Of a DNA stretch of 64,000 nt, positions 54,704-64,000 are shown one piece after another. The stretch comes from Nocardioides currus (GTDB taxonomy: Bacteria > Actinomycetota > Actinomycetes > Propionibacteriales > Nocardioidaceae): the NCBI RefSeq assembly GCF_003057875.1, contig NZ_PYXZ01000009.1, positions 1 to 64,000 of the forward strand, given 5' to 3'. Position numbers and translations under genes: made by a program. Under the pieces are notes generated by a model. It ran no database searches. It worked only from the letters and a program-made list of their open reading frames with translations, and had not been told where the DNA came from. Each line of letters starts with the position of its first letter. The stretch's first letter is position 1.

Positions 54704-55906
54704 TCAGGCGCCGGCGGCGGCCTTCAGCTTCTCGGCGCGGTCGGTGGTCTCCCACGTGAACTCGGGCAGCTCGCGACCGAAGTGACCGTACGCCGCGGTC
54801 TTGGCGTAGATCGGGCGGAGCAGGTCGAGGTCGCGGATGATCGCGGCGGGTCGCAGGTCGAAGACCTCGAGGACGGCCTGCTGGATGGCCTCGTCGGAGA
54901 CGACGCCGGTGCCGAACGTCTCGATGAACACGCCGACCGGCGCGGCCTTGCCGATGGCGTAGGCGACCTGCGCCTCGCAGCGGCGGGCGAGGCCCGAGGC
55001 GACGACGTTCTTGGCGACCCAGCGCATGGCGTAGGCGGCCGAGCGGTCGACCTTCGACGGGTCCTTGCCGGAGAAGGCGCCGCCGCCGTGGCGGGCCATG
55101 CCGCCGTAGGTGTCGACGATGATCTTGCGACCGGTCAGGCCGGCGTCACCCATCGGGCCGCCCACGACGAACTTGCCCGTCGGGTTGACGAGCATCCGGT
55201 AGCCCTCGGAGGGGATCTCGAACGTCGCCAGCACGGCGTCGATCACGTGCTTCTTGATGTCGGCCTCGAGGGTCGCGTGCTCGACGTCCTCGGCGTGCTG
55301 GGTCGAGAGGACCACGGTGTCGATGCGGAGGGGACGGTCGTCCTCGTCGTACTCGATGGTGACCTGGGTCTTGCCGTCGGGGCGGAGGTAGGCGAGCGTG
55401 CCGTCCTTGCGGACCTCGGTCAGCTTCTGCGAGAGGCGCTGGGCGATCATGATCGGCAGCGGCATCAGCTCGGGGGTGTCGTCGCAGGCGTAGCCGAACA
55501 TCAGGCCCTGGTCGCCCGCGCCGCGCTTGTCGAGGTCGTCGTCGGAGGAGCCGACGCGCGACTCGTGGCCGTCGTCGACACCGGCGGCGATGTCGGCCGA
55601 CTGGGCGCCGATCGCGACCTGGACGCCGCAGGTGGTGCCGTCGAAGCCCTTGTCGGAGGAGTCGTAGCCGATCTCGAGGATCTTCTTGCGCACGAGGTCG
55701 GCGACCGGGGCGTACGCGTCGGTGCGCACCTCGCCCGCCACGACCACGAGGCCCGTGGTCAGCAGCGTCTCGACGGCGACGCGGAGGTTCTGCTTGTCCC
55801 CGTCGTTCTCCATCAGGTAGTCCAGGACGGTGTCGCTGATCTGGTCAGCGATCTTGTCCGGGTGACCCTCGGTCACAGACTCCGAGGTGAAGAGGCGTCC
55901 AGCCAC
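54704..55906 (-). CDS. metK: S-adenosylmethionine synthetase
   Basis: Makes SAM from methionine and ATP. 400 residues; [20 protein letters not shown] near the N-terminus, [12 protein letters not shown] central motif, and [20 protein letters not shown]-loop-like motif. GTG 55906 is chosen for its AGGAG site and for the family start [11 protein letters not shown] leader of about 80 nt may follow a TATCGT -10 box near 55988-55983; no SAM riboswitch was recognised. Confidence 0.97.
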   Translation of the reverse strand: MAGRLFTSESVTEGHPDKIADQISDTVLDYLMENDGDKQNLRVAVETLLTTGLVVVAGEVRTDAYAPVADLVRKKILEIGYDSSDKGFDGTTCGVQVAIGAQSADIAAGVDDGHESRVGSSDDDLDKRGAGDQGLMFGYACDDTPELMPLPIMIAQRLSQKLTEVRKDGTLAYLRPDGKTQVTIEYDEDDRPLRIDTVVLSTQHAEDVEHATLEADIKKHVIDAVLATFEIPSEGYRMLVNPTGKFVVGGPMGDAGLTGRKIIVDTYGGMARHGGGAFSGKDPSKVDRSAAYAMRWVAKNVVASGLARRCEAQVAYAIGKAAPVGVFIETFGTGVVSDEAIQQAVLEVFDLRPAAIIRDLDLLRPIYAKTAAYGHFGRELPEFTWETTDRAEKLKAAAGA

Positions 55907-56017
55907 AGTGGTGCTCCTGTCAGGGTGCTCAGGGATCTCAGGCAAGGTGAGGCTCGCGCGGGTCGCGCGCGGGCCGGGTGACACGATAGCGATCGCCCAC
56001 TATGCGGGACTCGCGTC

Positions 56018-57286
56018 TCAGTGGTCGAATCGCGACACGACCTCGTCCCAGATGACCTGGGCGAGGGCGCGCTTGGAGCCGTGGGGCACGTCGACGGCGG
56101 CGCCGTCGGCGCCGAGGATGACGGCCTGGTTGTCGGGGCTGCCGAACACCGCTCCTCCGCTCACGTCGTTGACGACGAGCAGGTCGCAGCCCTTGCGCGC
56201 CAGCTTGGTCCGCCCGAGCTCGAGGACCGTGCCGGTCGCGTCGCCAGTCTCGGCGGCGAAGCCGACGATCACCGACCCCTCGCGGAGGCGGTGCTGCGAG
56301 ATCTCCTTGAGGATGTCGGGGTTCTGCTCCAGCTCGATGGCCGGCGACGAGCCGTCCTCCGCCTTCTTGATCTTGTCGTCGCTGACCGCGGTCGGCCGGA
56401 AGTCGGCCGGGGCAGCGGCCATGACCACGGCGTCGGCGGAGGCGGCGGCGGACACCACCGCGTCGTGCAGCTGAGCGGTCGTCTCGACCGTGACCACCTT
56501 CACGCCGGCGGGGTCGGGCTGCGCCACGTTGGCCGCCACCAGGGTCACCTCGGCGCCTCGGCCTGCGGCGGCACGGGCGAGGGCGTACCCCTGGAGCCCG
56601 GAGGAGCGGTTGCCGAGGAAGCGCACCGGGTCGAGGTACTCCCGGGTGCCGCCGGCGCTCACGACCACGTGGCGACCGGCCAGGTCGGGGGCGACGACAC
56701 CGCGGGCGAGCACGTCGACGCCGATCTCGAATATCTCGAGCGGGTCGGGCAGCCGGCCCTTGCCGGTGTCCTTGCCGGTCAGCCGGCCCTCGGCGGGCTC
56801 GATCACCACGGCGCCGCGCGAGCGCAGGGTGGCGACGTTGGCCACCGTGGCGGGGTGCTCCCACATCTCGGTGTGCATCGCCGGGGCGAAGACGACCGGG
56901 CAGCGTGCGGTGAGCAGGGTGTTGGTCAGCAGGTCGTCGGCCAGCCCGTGCGCGGCCTTGGCGAGCAGGTCGGCGGTCGCCGGGGCGACGACGACCAGGT
57001 CTGCCGATTGCCCGATGGCGACGTGCGGGACGGCGTGGACGTCGGTCCACACCTCGCTGGAGACCGGCTTGCCCGACAGCGCAGACCAGGTCGGGGCGCC
57101 GACGAACTCCAATGCCGAGGCCGTCGGCACGACGGTCACGTCGTGTCCCGACTCGGTGAAGCGGCGCAGCAGCTCGCAGGCCTTGTACGCCGCGATGCCT
57201 CCGCTCACCCCGAGGACGACCCGCGCAGAACGAGCACGAGGCCGCGTCCCCTCGGGGGACACGGCCTCGGACGACTCAGTGGTCAC
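56018..57286 (-). CDS. coaBC: Bifunctional CoaBC (phosphopantothenoylcysteine decarboxylase/synthetase)
   Basis: 422 residues, two steps of coenzyme A synthesis. Flavoprotein CoaC domain (about 20-200; GVSGGIAAYKACELLRRF, APAMHTEMWEHPA) and CoaB synthetase domain (about 215-422; VVSAGGTREYLDPVRFLGNRSSG, AAAPADFRP, IVGFAAETG). The catalytic Asn of PxMNxxMW reads His here (PAMHTEMW), as in a number of actinobacteria. Starts GTG, 3 bp after rpoZ. Confidence 0.95.
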   Translation of the reverse strand: MTTESSEAVSPEGTRPRARSARVVLGVSGGIAAYKACELLRRFTESGHDVTVVPTASALEFVGAPTWSALSGKPVSSEVWTDVHAVPHVAIGQSADLVVVAPATADLLAKAAHGLADDLLTNTLLTARCPVVFAPAMHTEMWEHPATVANVATLRSRGAVVIEPAEGRLTGKDTGKGRLPDPLEIFEIGVDVLARGVVAPDLAGRHVVVSAGGTREYLDPVRFLGNRSSGLQGYALARAAAGRGAEVTLVAANVAQPDPAGVKVVTVETTAQLHDAVVSAAASADAVVMAAAPADFRPTAVSDDKIKKAEDGSSPAIELEQNPDILKEISQHRLREGSVIVGFAAETGDATGTVLELGRTKLARKGCDLLVVNDVSGGAVFGSPDNQAVILGADGAAVDVPHGSKRALAQVIWDEVVSRFDH

Positions 57287-57289
57287 ACG

Positions 57290-57628
57290 TCACTCGGCAG
57301 CGTTGAACTGCGCCTGCGCCTCGGCGCGAGCAGCCGCGGCGGCGGCCTCCTCGGCGGCGAGCTCGGCGGGGTCGACGTCCTCACAGGTCAGCAGGTCGTC
57401 GTTGATCTCGCGCAGCGCGATCGACAGCGGCTTCTCCTGCACGTGCGTGTCGACCAGCGGGCCGACGTACTCCAGCAGGCCCTCGCCGAGCTGGGAGTAG
57501 TAGGCGTTGATCTGGCGGGCGCGCTTGGCGCTGTAGAGGACCAGCTTGTACTTGCTGTCGGTCTTGGTGAGCAGGTCGTCGATCGAGGGGTTGGTCACGC
57601 CCTCGGCGGCGATGTTGGGGGCAGACAC
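57290..57628 (-). CDS. rpoZ: RNA polymerase omega subunit
   Basis: 112 residues. Omega core [30 protein letters not shown] in the first half; conserved [10 protein letters not shown] near 66-75. The C-terminal tail is Ala/Glu-rich. Omega assists beta-prime folding and, elsewhere, ppGpp response. Starts GTG; 43 bp after gmk and 3 bp before coaBC, the common actinobacterial order. Confidence 0.96.
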   Translation of the reverse strand: MSAPNIAAEGVTNPSIDDLLTKTDSKYKLVLYSAKRARQINAYYSQLGEGLLEYVGPLVDTHVQEKPLSIALREINDDLLTCEDVDPAELAAEEAAAAAARAEAQAQFNAAE

Positions 57629-57671
57629 AGCTAGAGCCTCACAAGGTCGAAGAGATGGATCGGCCGACGAC

Positions 57672-58256
57672 TCAGGACTGATCTGGAGCGTCGACCATCA
57701 TCAAGGCTACCAACTCCTCGGCTGCGGCGTGAACTTCGTGGTTGACGACGGTGACGTCGAACTCGCTCTCGGCCGCCAGCTCGTCGCGTGCGGTGCTCAA
57801 CCGGCGCTCCCGCTCGGCCTCGTCCTCCGTGCCGCGACCGACCAAGCGGCGTACGAGCTCGTCCCACGACGGCGGCTTGAGGAACACGAACAGCGCCTCC
57901 GGCATGGTCGAGCGCACCTGCCGCGCCCCCTGGAGGTCGATCTCGAGCATCGCGGGGTGGCCGCTGGCCAGCGCCAGGTCGACGGGCCCGCGCGGCGTGC
58001 CGTAGCGGTGGGTGCCGTGGACGACGGCCCACTCGAGGAGGTCACCGCGCTCGGCCATGGCGTCGAAGTCCTCGTCGGTGACGAACCAGTAGTGGACGCC
58101 GTTCTCCTCGCCGGGTCGCGGCTTGCGGGTCGTGGCGGAGACCGAGATCCAGACCTCGGGATGGGCGCGGCGGACCTCCGCGGCGACGGTGCCCTTGCCG
58201 ACGGCGGTCGGGCCGGCCAGCACGATCAGCCGCGAGTGGCCGGAGGCGGTGCTCAC
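57672..58256 (-). CDS. gmk: Guanylate kinase
   Basis: GMP to GDP. 194 residues: P-loop [16 protein letters not shown] (about 13-28), GMP-binding [22 protein letters not shown], then the LID. Starts GTG, overlapping the mihF stop by 4 nt. Second gene of mihF-gmk-rpoZ-coaBC. Confidence 0.97.
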   Translation of the reverse strand: MSTASGHSRLIVLAGPTAVGKGTVAAEVRRAHPEVWISVSATTRKPRPGEENGVHYWFVTDEDFDAMAERGDLLEWAVVHGTHRYGTPRGPVDLALASGHPAMLEIDLQGARQVRSTMPEALFVFLKPPSWDELVRRLVGRGTEDEAERERRLSTARDELAAESEFDVTVVNHEVHAAAEELVALMMVDAPDQS

Positions 58257-58579
58257 AGGGTCTCTTGCGGGCCGAACTCGCGCTCGAGCGCGGCGACCTG
58301 CTTGATGCCCAGACCCCGCACGCGACGACTCTCGGCGATGTTGAGCCGCTCCATCACCTGCTTGGCCCGGACCTTGCCGAGTCCGGGCATCGACTGCAGC
58401 AGCTCGACGACGCGCATCTTGCCGATGACCTCGTTCTCCTTGCCCTCACGCAGCACGTCGACGATCGAGGCGCCGGAGTTCTTCAGGCGGTTCTTCACCT
58501 CGGCCCGCTCTCGTCGCGATGCCGCGGCCTTGTCGAGAGCGGCCTGGCGCTGCTCGGGCGTCAGTGGGGGCAGGGCCAC
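58253..58579 (-). CDS. mihF: Integration host factor, actinobacterial type (MihF)
   Basis: 108 residues. Small DNA-binding protein of the mIHF family, unrelated to HU/IHF. The core [38 protein letters not shown] contains the H2TH-type helix-hairpin and basic helix that bend DNA. It always precedes gmk in these genomes. GTG start with AAGGACC upstream and a clear promoter at 58619-58648. Confidence 0.95.
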   Translation of the reverse strand: MALPPLTPEQRQAALDKAAASRRERAEVKNRLKNSGASIVDVLREGKENEVIGKMRVVELLQSMPGLGKVRAKQVMERLNIAESRRVRGLGIKQVAALEREFGPQETL

Positions 58580-58618
58580 GAAGAGGTCCTTCTGGTGCGG
58601 GTGTCGGCGGTCCGGGTC

Positions 58619-58648
58619 AATCTAGTCAGATCGCGTCGGCAGGGGCAA
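58619..58648 (-). promoter_or_regulatory. Promoter of mihF-gmk-rpoZ-coaBC
   Basis: -35 TTGCCC at 58648-58643, 18-bp spacer, -10 TAGATT at 58624-58619, about 40 bp before the mihF start. One of the few promoters here with a recognisable -35. Confidence 0.65.
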
Positions 58649-58694
58649 TCGGCCCACCGGGTGGGGTGGCGTGACGTCGTCCGCGCCGGACGCG

Positions 58695-59138
58695 TCACTG
58701 CGACAGCGGCGTCTTGCACACGTCGAGGGCCTGCTGCTCGATCCCGGCCATCGCGGTGACGGTCTCCTGGTCGCCGAGGTTGCGCGCGGCCGCCTCGATC
58801 GCGCGGCGCTCCGCAGCGGGGAGCGTGTCGGGCGTCGTCTCCGGGTCGTACGTCGAGGGGTCGACGTCCGCCGCGTCGAGGGCGTCCTGCAGCGCCTCGA
58901 GCCGGGAGACGACCTGGCTCCACTCGTCCTCGAGGTCCCGCGGGGCCGACGACCGGAGGTCGCGGTAGGCGTCCAACGTGTCGAAGATCGCGCCGGGGTC
59001 CTGGCTGGCGGCGGCGTCGCTGAGCTCGCGCTGGTGGTCCTGCACGGCCTCGCAGTAGCCGCTGGGGCCGTCGCCGCCGCAGCCGGCGAGGAGGGCCGCG
59101 GCCAGGGCCACCGGGAGCAGGACAGGGAGGCGGCTCAC
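58695..59138 (-). CDS. Putative lipoprotein at the end of the pyr operon
   Basis: 147 residues. Type II signal peptide with lipobox LLAGC (Cys about 20), then an acidic mature protein, mainly helical (EAVQDHQRELSDAAASQDP, SQVVSRLEALQDALDAADVD), with one more Cys pair (CEAV, DVCK). No family recognised. The GTG overlaps the pyrF stop by 4 nt, so it is co-expressed with pyrimidine genes although its role there is unclear. Confidence 0.78.
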   Translation of the reverse strand: MSRLPVLLPVALAAALLAGCGGDGPSGYCEAVQDHQRELSDAAASQDPGAIFDTLDAYRDLRSSAPRDLEDEWSQVVSRLEALQDALDAADVDPSTYDPETTPDTLPAAERRAIEAAARNLGDQETVTAMAGIEQQALDVCKTPLSQ

Positions 59139-59959
59139 GCCTCGCCCAGCCCCGTCACCGACTCGTTGCCGCGCAGGGCCGCGTCGCGAAGGGCGACCGG
59201 GTTCGGCCCGGCGGCGAGCACCTCGCGCGAGGAGCTCGGCAGCACGTGGCGTGCTGCCGGCCCGAAGATCCGCTTGAGGTCGGCCACCGTCCCGCCCTGG
59301 GCGCCGAAGCCGGGCGCGAGCACGGGTCCGTTGAAGTCGAGGCGCTCGTCGCTGCTGCCGATGGTCGCGCCGACGACGGCGCCGAAGTCGCCGAGCGGCG
59401 CGGTGTCGGCGTTGAGGGTCGCGAGGTGGCCCAGCACCGTGCCCGCGACGGTGCCGTCCGCCGTCCGTGCGTGCTGCACCTCGGGTCCCTCCTTGTTCGA
59501 GGTGAGCGCGAGCACGAACACCCCGGCGTCGTGGCGACGCGCGGTCTCGATCATCGGGTCGATCGACCCGAACCCGAGGAACGGGCTGGCCGTGATCGCG
59601 TCGCTGGCCAGCGGGGAGGCCGGGTCGAGGTAGGCGTCGGCGTAGGCCTGGCTGGTCGAGCCGATGTCGCCGCGCTTCACGTCGAGCAGCACCAGCGCAC
59701 CGGCCGCCCGCGAGTCGGCGATCACCCGCTCCAGCACCGCGACGCCGCGGGAGCCGAAGCGCTCGAAGAAGGCGCTCTGCGGCTTCACCACGCTCACGTG
59801 CGGCGCCACCGCCTCGACCACCGTCAGCGCGAACGTCTCGAGCCCGGCGACGTCGTCGCCCAGTCCCCAGTCGAGGAGCAGCGACGAGTGGGGGTCGATG
59901 CCGACGCAGAGCCGTCCGCGGGCCTGCATCGCGTCGTGCAACCTGGCGCCGAACCTCAT
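59135..59959 (-). CDS. pyrF: Orotidine 5'-phosphate decarboxylase (type 2)
   Basis: Last step of UMP synthesis. 274 residues, of the longer mycobacterial/Myxococcus type: starts RFGARLHDAMQARGRLCVGIDPH; catalytic LDVKRGDIGSTSQAYADAYL gives the Asp-Lys-Asp set. ATG overlaps the upstream dehydrogenase gene by 4 nt. Confidence 0.96.
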   Translation of the reverse strand: MRFGARLHDAMQARGRLCVGIDPHSSLLLDWGLGDDVAGLETFALTVVEAVAPHVSVVKPQSAFFERFGSRGVAVLERVIADSRAAGALVLLDVKRGDIGSTSQAYADAYLDPASPLASDAITASPFLGFGSIDPMIETARRHDAGVFVLALTSNKEGPEVQHARTADGTVAGTVLGHLATLNADTAPLGDFGAVVGATIGSSDERLDFNGPVLAPGFGAQGGTVADLKRIFGPAARHVLPSSSREVLAAGPNPVALRDAALRGNESVTGLGEA

Positions 59960-60777
59960 GCGGGGTCCTCTTCTCGGGTGAGGGCGGCGCGCACCCGCGC
60001 CACCGTGGTCGGATCATGCAACAGGGCGGTGCCGATCTGCACGGCACGGGCGCCGAGGTCGAGGAACCGGCGGGCGTCCTGCTCGGAGGCCACTCCCCCG
60101 CCGCCGATCACCACCACGTCGGGCAGGGCCTCGGTGACGGCGGCGACGCAGCGCAGGGCGACCGGACCGATGGCCGGTCCGCTGAGCCCGCCGGGACGAC
60201 CGTCGGGCATGGCGGCCGGGACAGCGTTGCCGATGACGACCGCGCTCGCGCCGGCGTCCACCACACCCCGCGCACCCTCGACGATGCGCGAGGCGTCGGG
60301 CCGGAGCTTGGCGAGCACCGGCAGGTCGCCGGGGAACTCGCGGCGCACGGCCCCCACGACACTCGCCGCGTGGTAGGGCTCGCGCACGTCGAACAGGTCG
60401 GACCCGGCCTGGTCGGGGGCGCCGATGTTGATCTCGAGCCCCGCGACACCCGGTGCGCGGCTGAGGCGGCGCGCCAGGTCGGCGTACTCCCCCATCGTCG
60501 CCCCGGCGATCGAGACGAAGACCCGGACGCCGGCCCGGACCAGCCAGGGCAGCTCGGTGGCCAGGAAGTGCTCGAGCCCGGGGTTCTGCAGGCCGATCGC
60601 GTTGACCAGCCCGCTCGGCGTCTCGACGACCCGTGGCGCGGCGTGGCCCGGACGGGGGTCGAGGGTGATCGAGCGGGTGACGAAGTCGAGTCCGACCAGG
60701 TCGGTGAAGGCGGCCAGCTCGCGGCCGGTGCCGCCGCAGCCGCTGGCCACCATCACGGGTCCGAGGCGCATGCTCAC
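59956..60777 (-). CDS. pyrD: Dihydroorotate dehydrogenase B-type catalytic subunit
   Basis: 273 residues, class 1 FMN TIM barrel: VMVASGCGGTGRELAAF, LEINIGAPDQ, LAKLRPDASRIVEGARG, GNAVPA and VVIGGGGVASEQDA. Class 1B enzymes carry a catalytic Cys and pair with PyrK; the gene next upstream is a PyrK-like subunit. The usual NxSCPN motif reads NIGAPDQ here, so the active-site Cys is not in its normal place. GTG 60777 overlaps the pyrK stop by 4 nt. Confidence 0.85.
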   Translation of the reverse strand: MSMRLGPVMVASGCGGTGRELAAFTDLVGLDFVTRSITLDPRPGHAAPRVVETPSGLVNAIGLQNPGLEHFLATELPWLVRAGVRVFVSIAGATMGEYADLARRLSRAPGVAGLEINIGAPDQAGSDLFDVREPYHAASVVGAVRREFPGDLPVLAKLRPDASRIVEGARGVVDAGASAVVIGNAVPAAMPDGRPGGLSGPAIGPVALRCVAAVTEALPDVVVIGGGGVASEQDARRFLDLGARAVQIGTALLHDPTTVARVRAALTREEDPA

Positions 60778-61601
60778 GACAGCGCCTCCCAGTGCACGCG
60801 GTCGCCGCGGATGACCGGCCCGTCGGCGCAGGCGCGGACCAGCCGCGTGGCGCCGTCCTCGGCGACCACCGGCACCGGGCAGCCCTGGCACAGACCGGTG
60901 CCGCACGGCATCGGCACCTCCAGCGCGACCTGGCTCCACGCCCCGCGGGCCTCGGCTTCCGCCGCGACGGCGCGCAGGGTGTCGTGCGGGCCGACGGCGT
61001 AGACGACGTCGGCGTCGGCTCGATCGAGGACGCCGGCGATCTCGGTGCGTACGTCGCCGCGCACACCCACGGAGCCGTCGCCGGTGATCACCGTGACGGC
61101 GCGTGCGGACCGCCGGGCCTCGAGGGCGGACAGCAGGCGCGCCTCGTCGGGCGCCGCCACCACCAGCGTGACCGCGCAGCCGCGCTCGCGCAGCCGCTCG
61201 GCCAGCGGGAAGAGCGGGGCGGCGCCGTGCCCCACGCCGACGAGGACGCACGCCACGGGCTCGCGGGGCAGTGCGAAGGGTCGCCCCAGCGGTCCGGTGA
61301 CCTCGAGCCGCGACCCCACGGGGCGCTCGGCGAGCCAGGCCGTGCCGGGACCGGCGACGCCCACCACGACGTCGAGGGTGGGTCCGAACGCGCCCGACTC
61401 CTTGACGCGGTGGATCCACAGCGGCCGACGGGCGAGCCGCCCGCCGTCGACGCTGACGGCCACGAAGTTGCCCGCGCGGAACCGTTGCGGGATGCCCGGC
61501 GCCGTGATCGTCAGGTGCCGGTAGGCGCCCGACTTCTTCGTCGCCAGCACCTCGCCGGTGACGTGGAGGGGACCGAGCAGCGGCCGGGCGTCGTCAGCCA
61601 A
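60774..61601 (-). CDS. pyrK: Dihydroorotate dehydrogenase electron-transfer subunit
   Basis: 275 residues, FAD/[2Fe-2S] protein of the PyrK type. FAD domain (about 20-115, [24 protein letters not shown]), NAD domain ([21 protein letters not shown]), and C-terminal iron-sulfur cysteines CGTGLCQGC plus a later Cys in LVRAC. It passes electrons from the B-type dehydrogenase to NAD+. It appears to start at TTG 61601, overlapping the pyrD stop by 8 bp. Confidence 0.9.
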   Translation of the reverse strand: MADDARPLLGPLHVTGEVLATKKSGAYRHLTITAPGIPQRFRAGNFVAVSVDGGRLARRPLWIHRVKESGAFGPTLDVVVGVAGPGTAWLAERPVGSRLEVTGPLGRPFALPREPVACVLVGVGHGAAPLFPLAERLRERGCAVTLVVAAPDEARLLSALEARRSARAVTVITGDGSVGVRGDVRTEIAGVLDRADADVVYAVGPHDTLRAVAAEAEARGAWSQVALEVPMPCGTGLCQGCPVPVVAEDGATRLVRACADGPVIRGDRVHWEALS

Positions 61602-62666
61602 GCCCGCCCACGATCGTCCGCGGCCACAGCGGACCCTCGTAGATGAAGGCGGTGTAGGCCTGCAGCAGGTCGGCCCCCGCGGCCAGACGCTCCCGGGCGT
61701 CGTCGGGGGTCGTGATACCGCCGACCCCGATCAGGGTCATCTCCGGTCCGACGCGTCCCCGCAGGGCCCTCATCACCTCGGTGGCGCGTGCGGTGAGGGG
61801 TCGACCGGACAGTCCGCCGGCCCCGATCTCCGCGACCTCGGCCGGGTCGCTTCGCAGGCCGTCGCGGCTGATCGTGGTGTTGGTGGCGATGATGCCGTCG
61901 AGCCCCAGCGCCACGGCCAGGTCGGCCACGGCGAGCACGTCGTCGTCGCTGAGGTCGGGGGCGATCTTGACCAGCAGCGGGACCCGGCTGGCGGTGTGCC
62001 GGTCGGCCTCGGCCCGGACGGCGGCCAGCAGCGGCTCGAGCAACTCTGTGGCCTGCAGGTCGCGCAGTCCCGGGGTGTTGGGCGAGCTGACGTTGACGAC
62101 CAGGTAGTCGGCGTACGGCGCGAGCAGGCGGGTGCTCTTCTCGTAGTCCGCGACCGCCGACTCCTCGGGCACGGCCTTCGTCTTGCCGATGTTGACGCCC
62201 AGAACGGGCCCAGCGAGGAACGAGCTGGGGCCGTGATGCGACCCAGCCGTGACCACATCGCGATCCCTTCGACGGCGTCTGTCGGCCAACCTGGCCGCGA
62301 CCACCTCGGCACCGTCGTTGTTGAAGCCCATCCGGTTGACGACGGCCCGGTCGGCCGGCAGCCGGAACAGCCGCTTCGGCGGGTTGCCCGGCTGCGGCTC
62401 GCCGGTCACGGTGCCGATCTCGACGTGCCCGAAGCCGAGCGCGCCGAGGGCGTCGATGCCGACGGCGTTCTTGTCGAAGCCGGCGGCCAGCCCGAGGGCG
62501 TGCGGGAAGTCCAGCCCCATCGCGGAGACGGGCGTCCCCGTCACCCGCGGGAGCCGGGCGGTGACAGGTCGGCCCGCCCGGATCGCCCGGAACGCCGCGT
62601 GGTGCGCCCACTCGGGGTCGCTGCGGGTCAGGACGTGGTCGAAGAGCAGCTGGTAGGCCCGGCCCA

Positions 62667-62667
<1 letters not shown>
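61594..62667 (-). CDS. pyrD: Dihydroorotate dehydrogenase, quinone-dependent (class 2)
   Basis: 357 residues, membrane-associated class 2 enzyme: N-terminal helices ([13 protein letters not shown]), [25 protein letters not shown], catalytic Ser in [14 protein letters not shown], and [27 protein letters not shown]. It carries an extra about 20-residue stretch ([20 protein letters not shown]) before [10 protein letters not shown]. It shares the operon with a class 1B-type enzyme. ATG overlaps the carB stop (TGATG). Confidence 0.93.

Positions 62668-64000
<1,333 letters not shown>

Noticed and set aside
55907..56017. Possible SAM riboswitch before metK
   Set aside because: Leader is only about 80 nt and shows none of the conserved SAM riboswitch blocks I know.

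Overview
The window looks like chromosomal DNA from a high-GC actinobacterium, most probably Nocardioides or a close relative in Nocardioidaceae. The support is: very high GC with codon usage to match, a 16S rRNA 5' end whose V1 region resembles Nocardioides, actinobacterial marker genes (mycobacterial-type integration host factor, DUF3072, DUF4031, a mycothiol-dependent maleylpyruvate-isomerase-like protein, RibM), and many leaderless promoters in which a TANNNT -10 box lies 6-7 nt before the start codon.

Most genes are on the minus strand. Read from high to low coordinates, they follow the housekeeping order common in actinobacteria: carB (partial)-pyrD-pyrK-pyrDB-pyrF-lipoprotein / mihF-gmk-rpoZ-coaBC / metK / priA / fmt / rsmB / rpe / ribD-ribE-ribM-ribBA-ribH behind an FMN riboswitch / hisE-hisG / infC-rpmI-rplT-trmH / pheS-pheT / argC-ACT-argJ-argB-argD-argF-argR-argG / glpD-argH-mpg / 16S rRNA. 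Accessory genes are inserted between these blocks.

Region by region. 1-460 holds the start of an rRNA operon with its leader and promoter. 463-14,417 is arginine biosynthesis, almost entirely overlapping genes, interrupted by a glycerol module (glpD, glpF, glpK) that separates argG from argH. 15.4-19.2 kb is pheST with a structured leader. 19.2-26.4 kb is a signalling stretch: a response regulator, a histidine kinase fused to a DUF4153/DUF4173 membrane domain, two orphan kinases (PAS-like and MASE1) and a LysE exporter. 26.4-28.9 kb is the IF3/L35/L20 operon. 28.9-36.4 kb is a mix of small enzymes, acetyltransferases and hisEG. 36.4-40.7 kb is the riboflavin operon. 41-52 kb mixes conserved genes (rpe, rsmB, fmt) with accessory ones: a degenerate AMP-ligase-like protein paired with a roadblock protein, a stand-alone LigD-type polymerase, secreted proteins and an OFA-family transporter. 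52-64 kb covers priA, metK, CoA and nucleotide biosynthesis, and a pyrimidine operon with two kinds of dihydroorotate dehydrogenase.

The most unusual candidates are: the CASTOR-like ACT protein inside the arginine operon; the degenerate acyl-CoA-ligase-like/roadblock gene pair (43.2-45.0 kb); a 112-bp symmetric palindromic element upstream of hisE; an attenuator-like leader of pheS with two competing pairings; the kinase-DUF4153 fusion with an internal ribosome binding site; and a transposase remnant beside three strong hairpins between metK and priA. No CRISPR array, prophage, tRNA gene or intact insertion sequence was seen.
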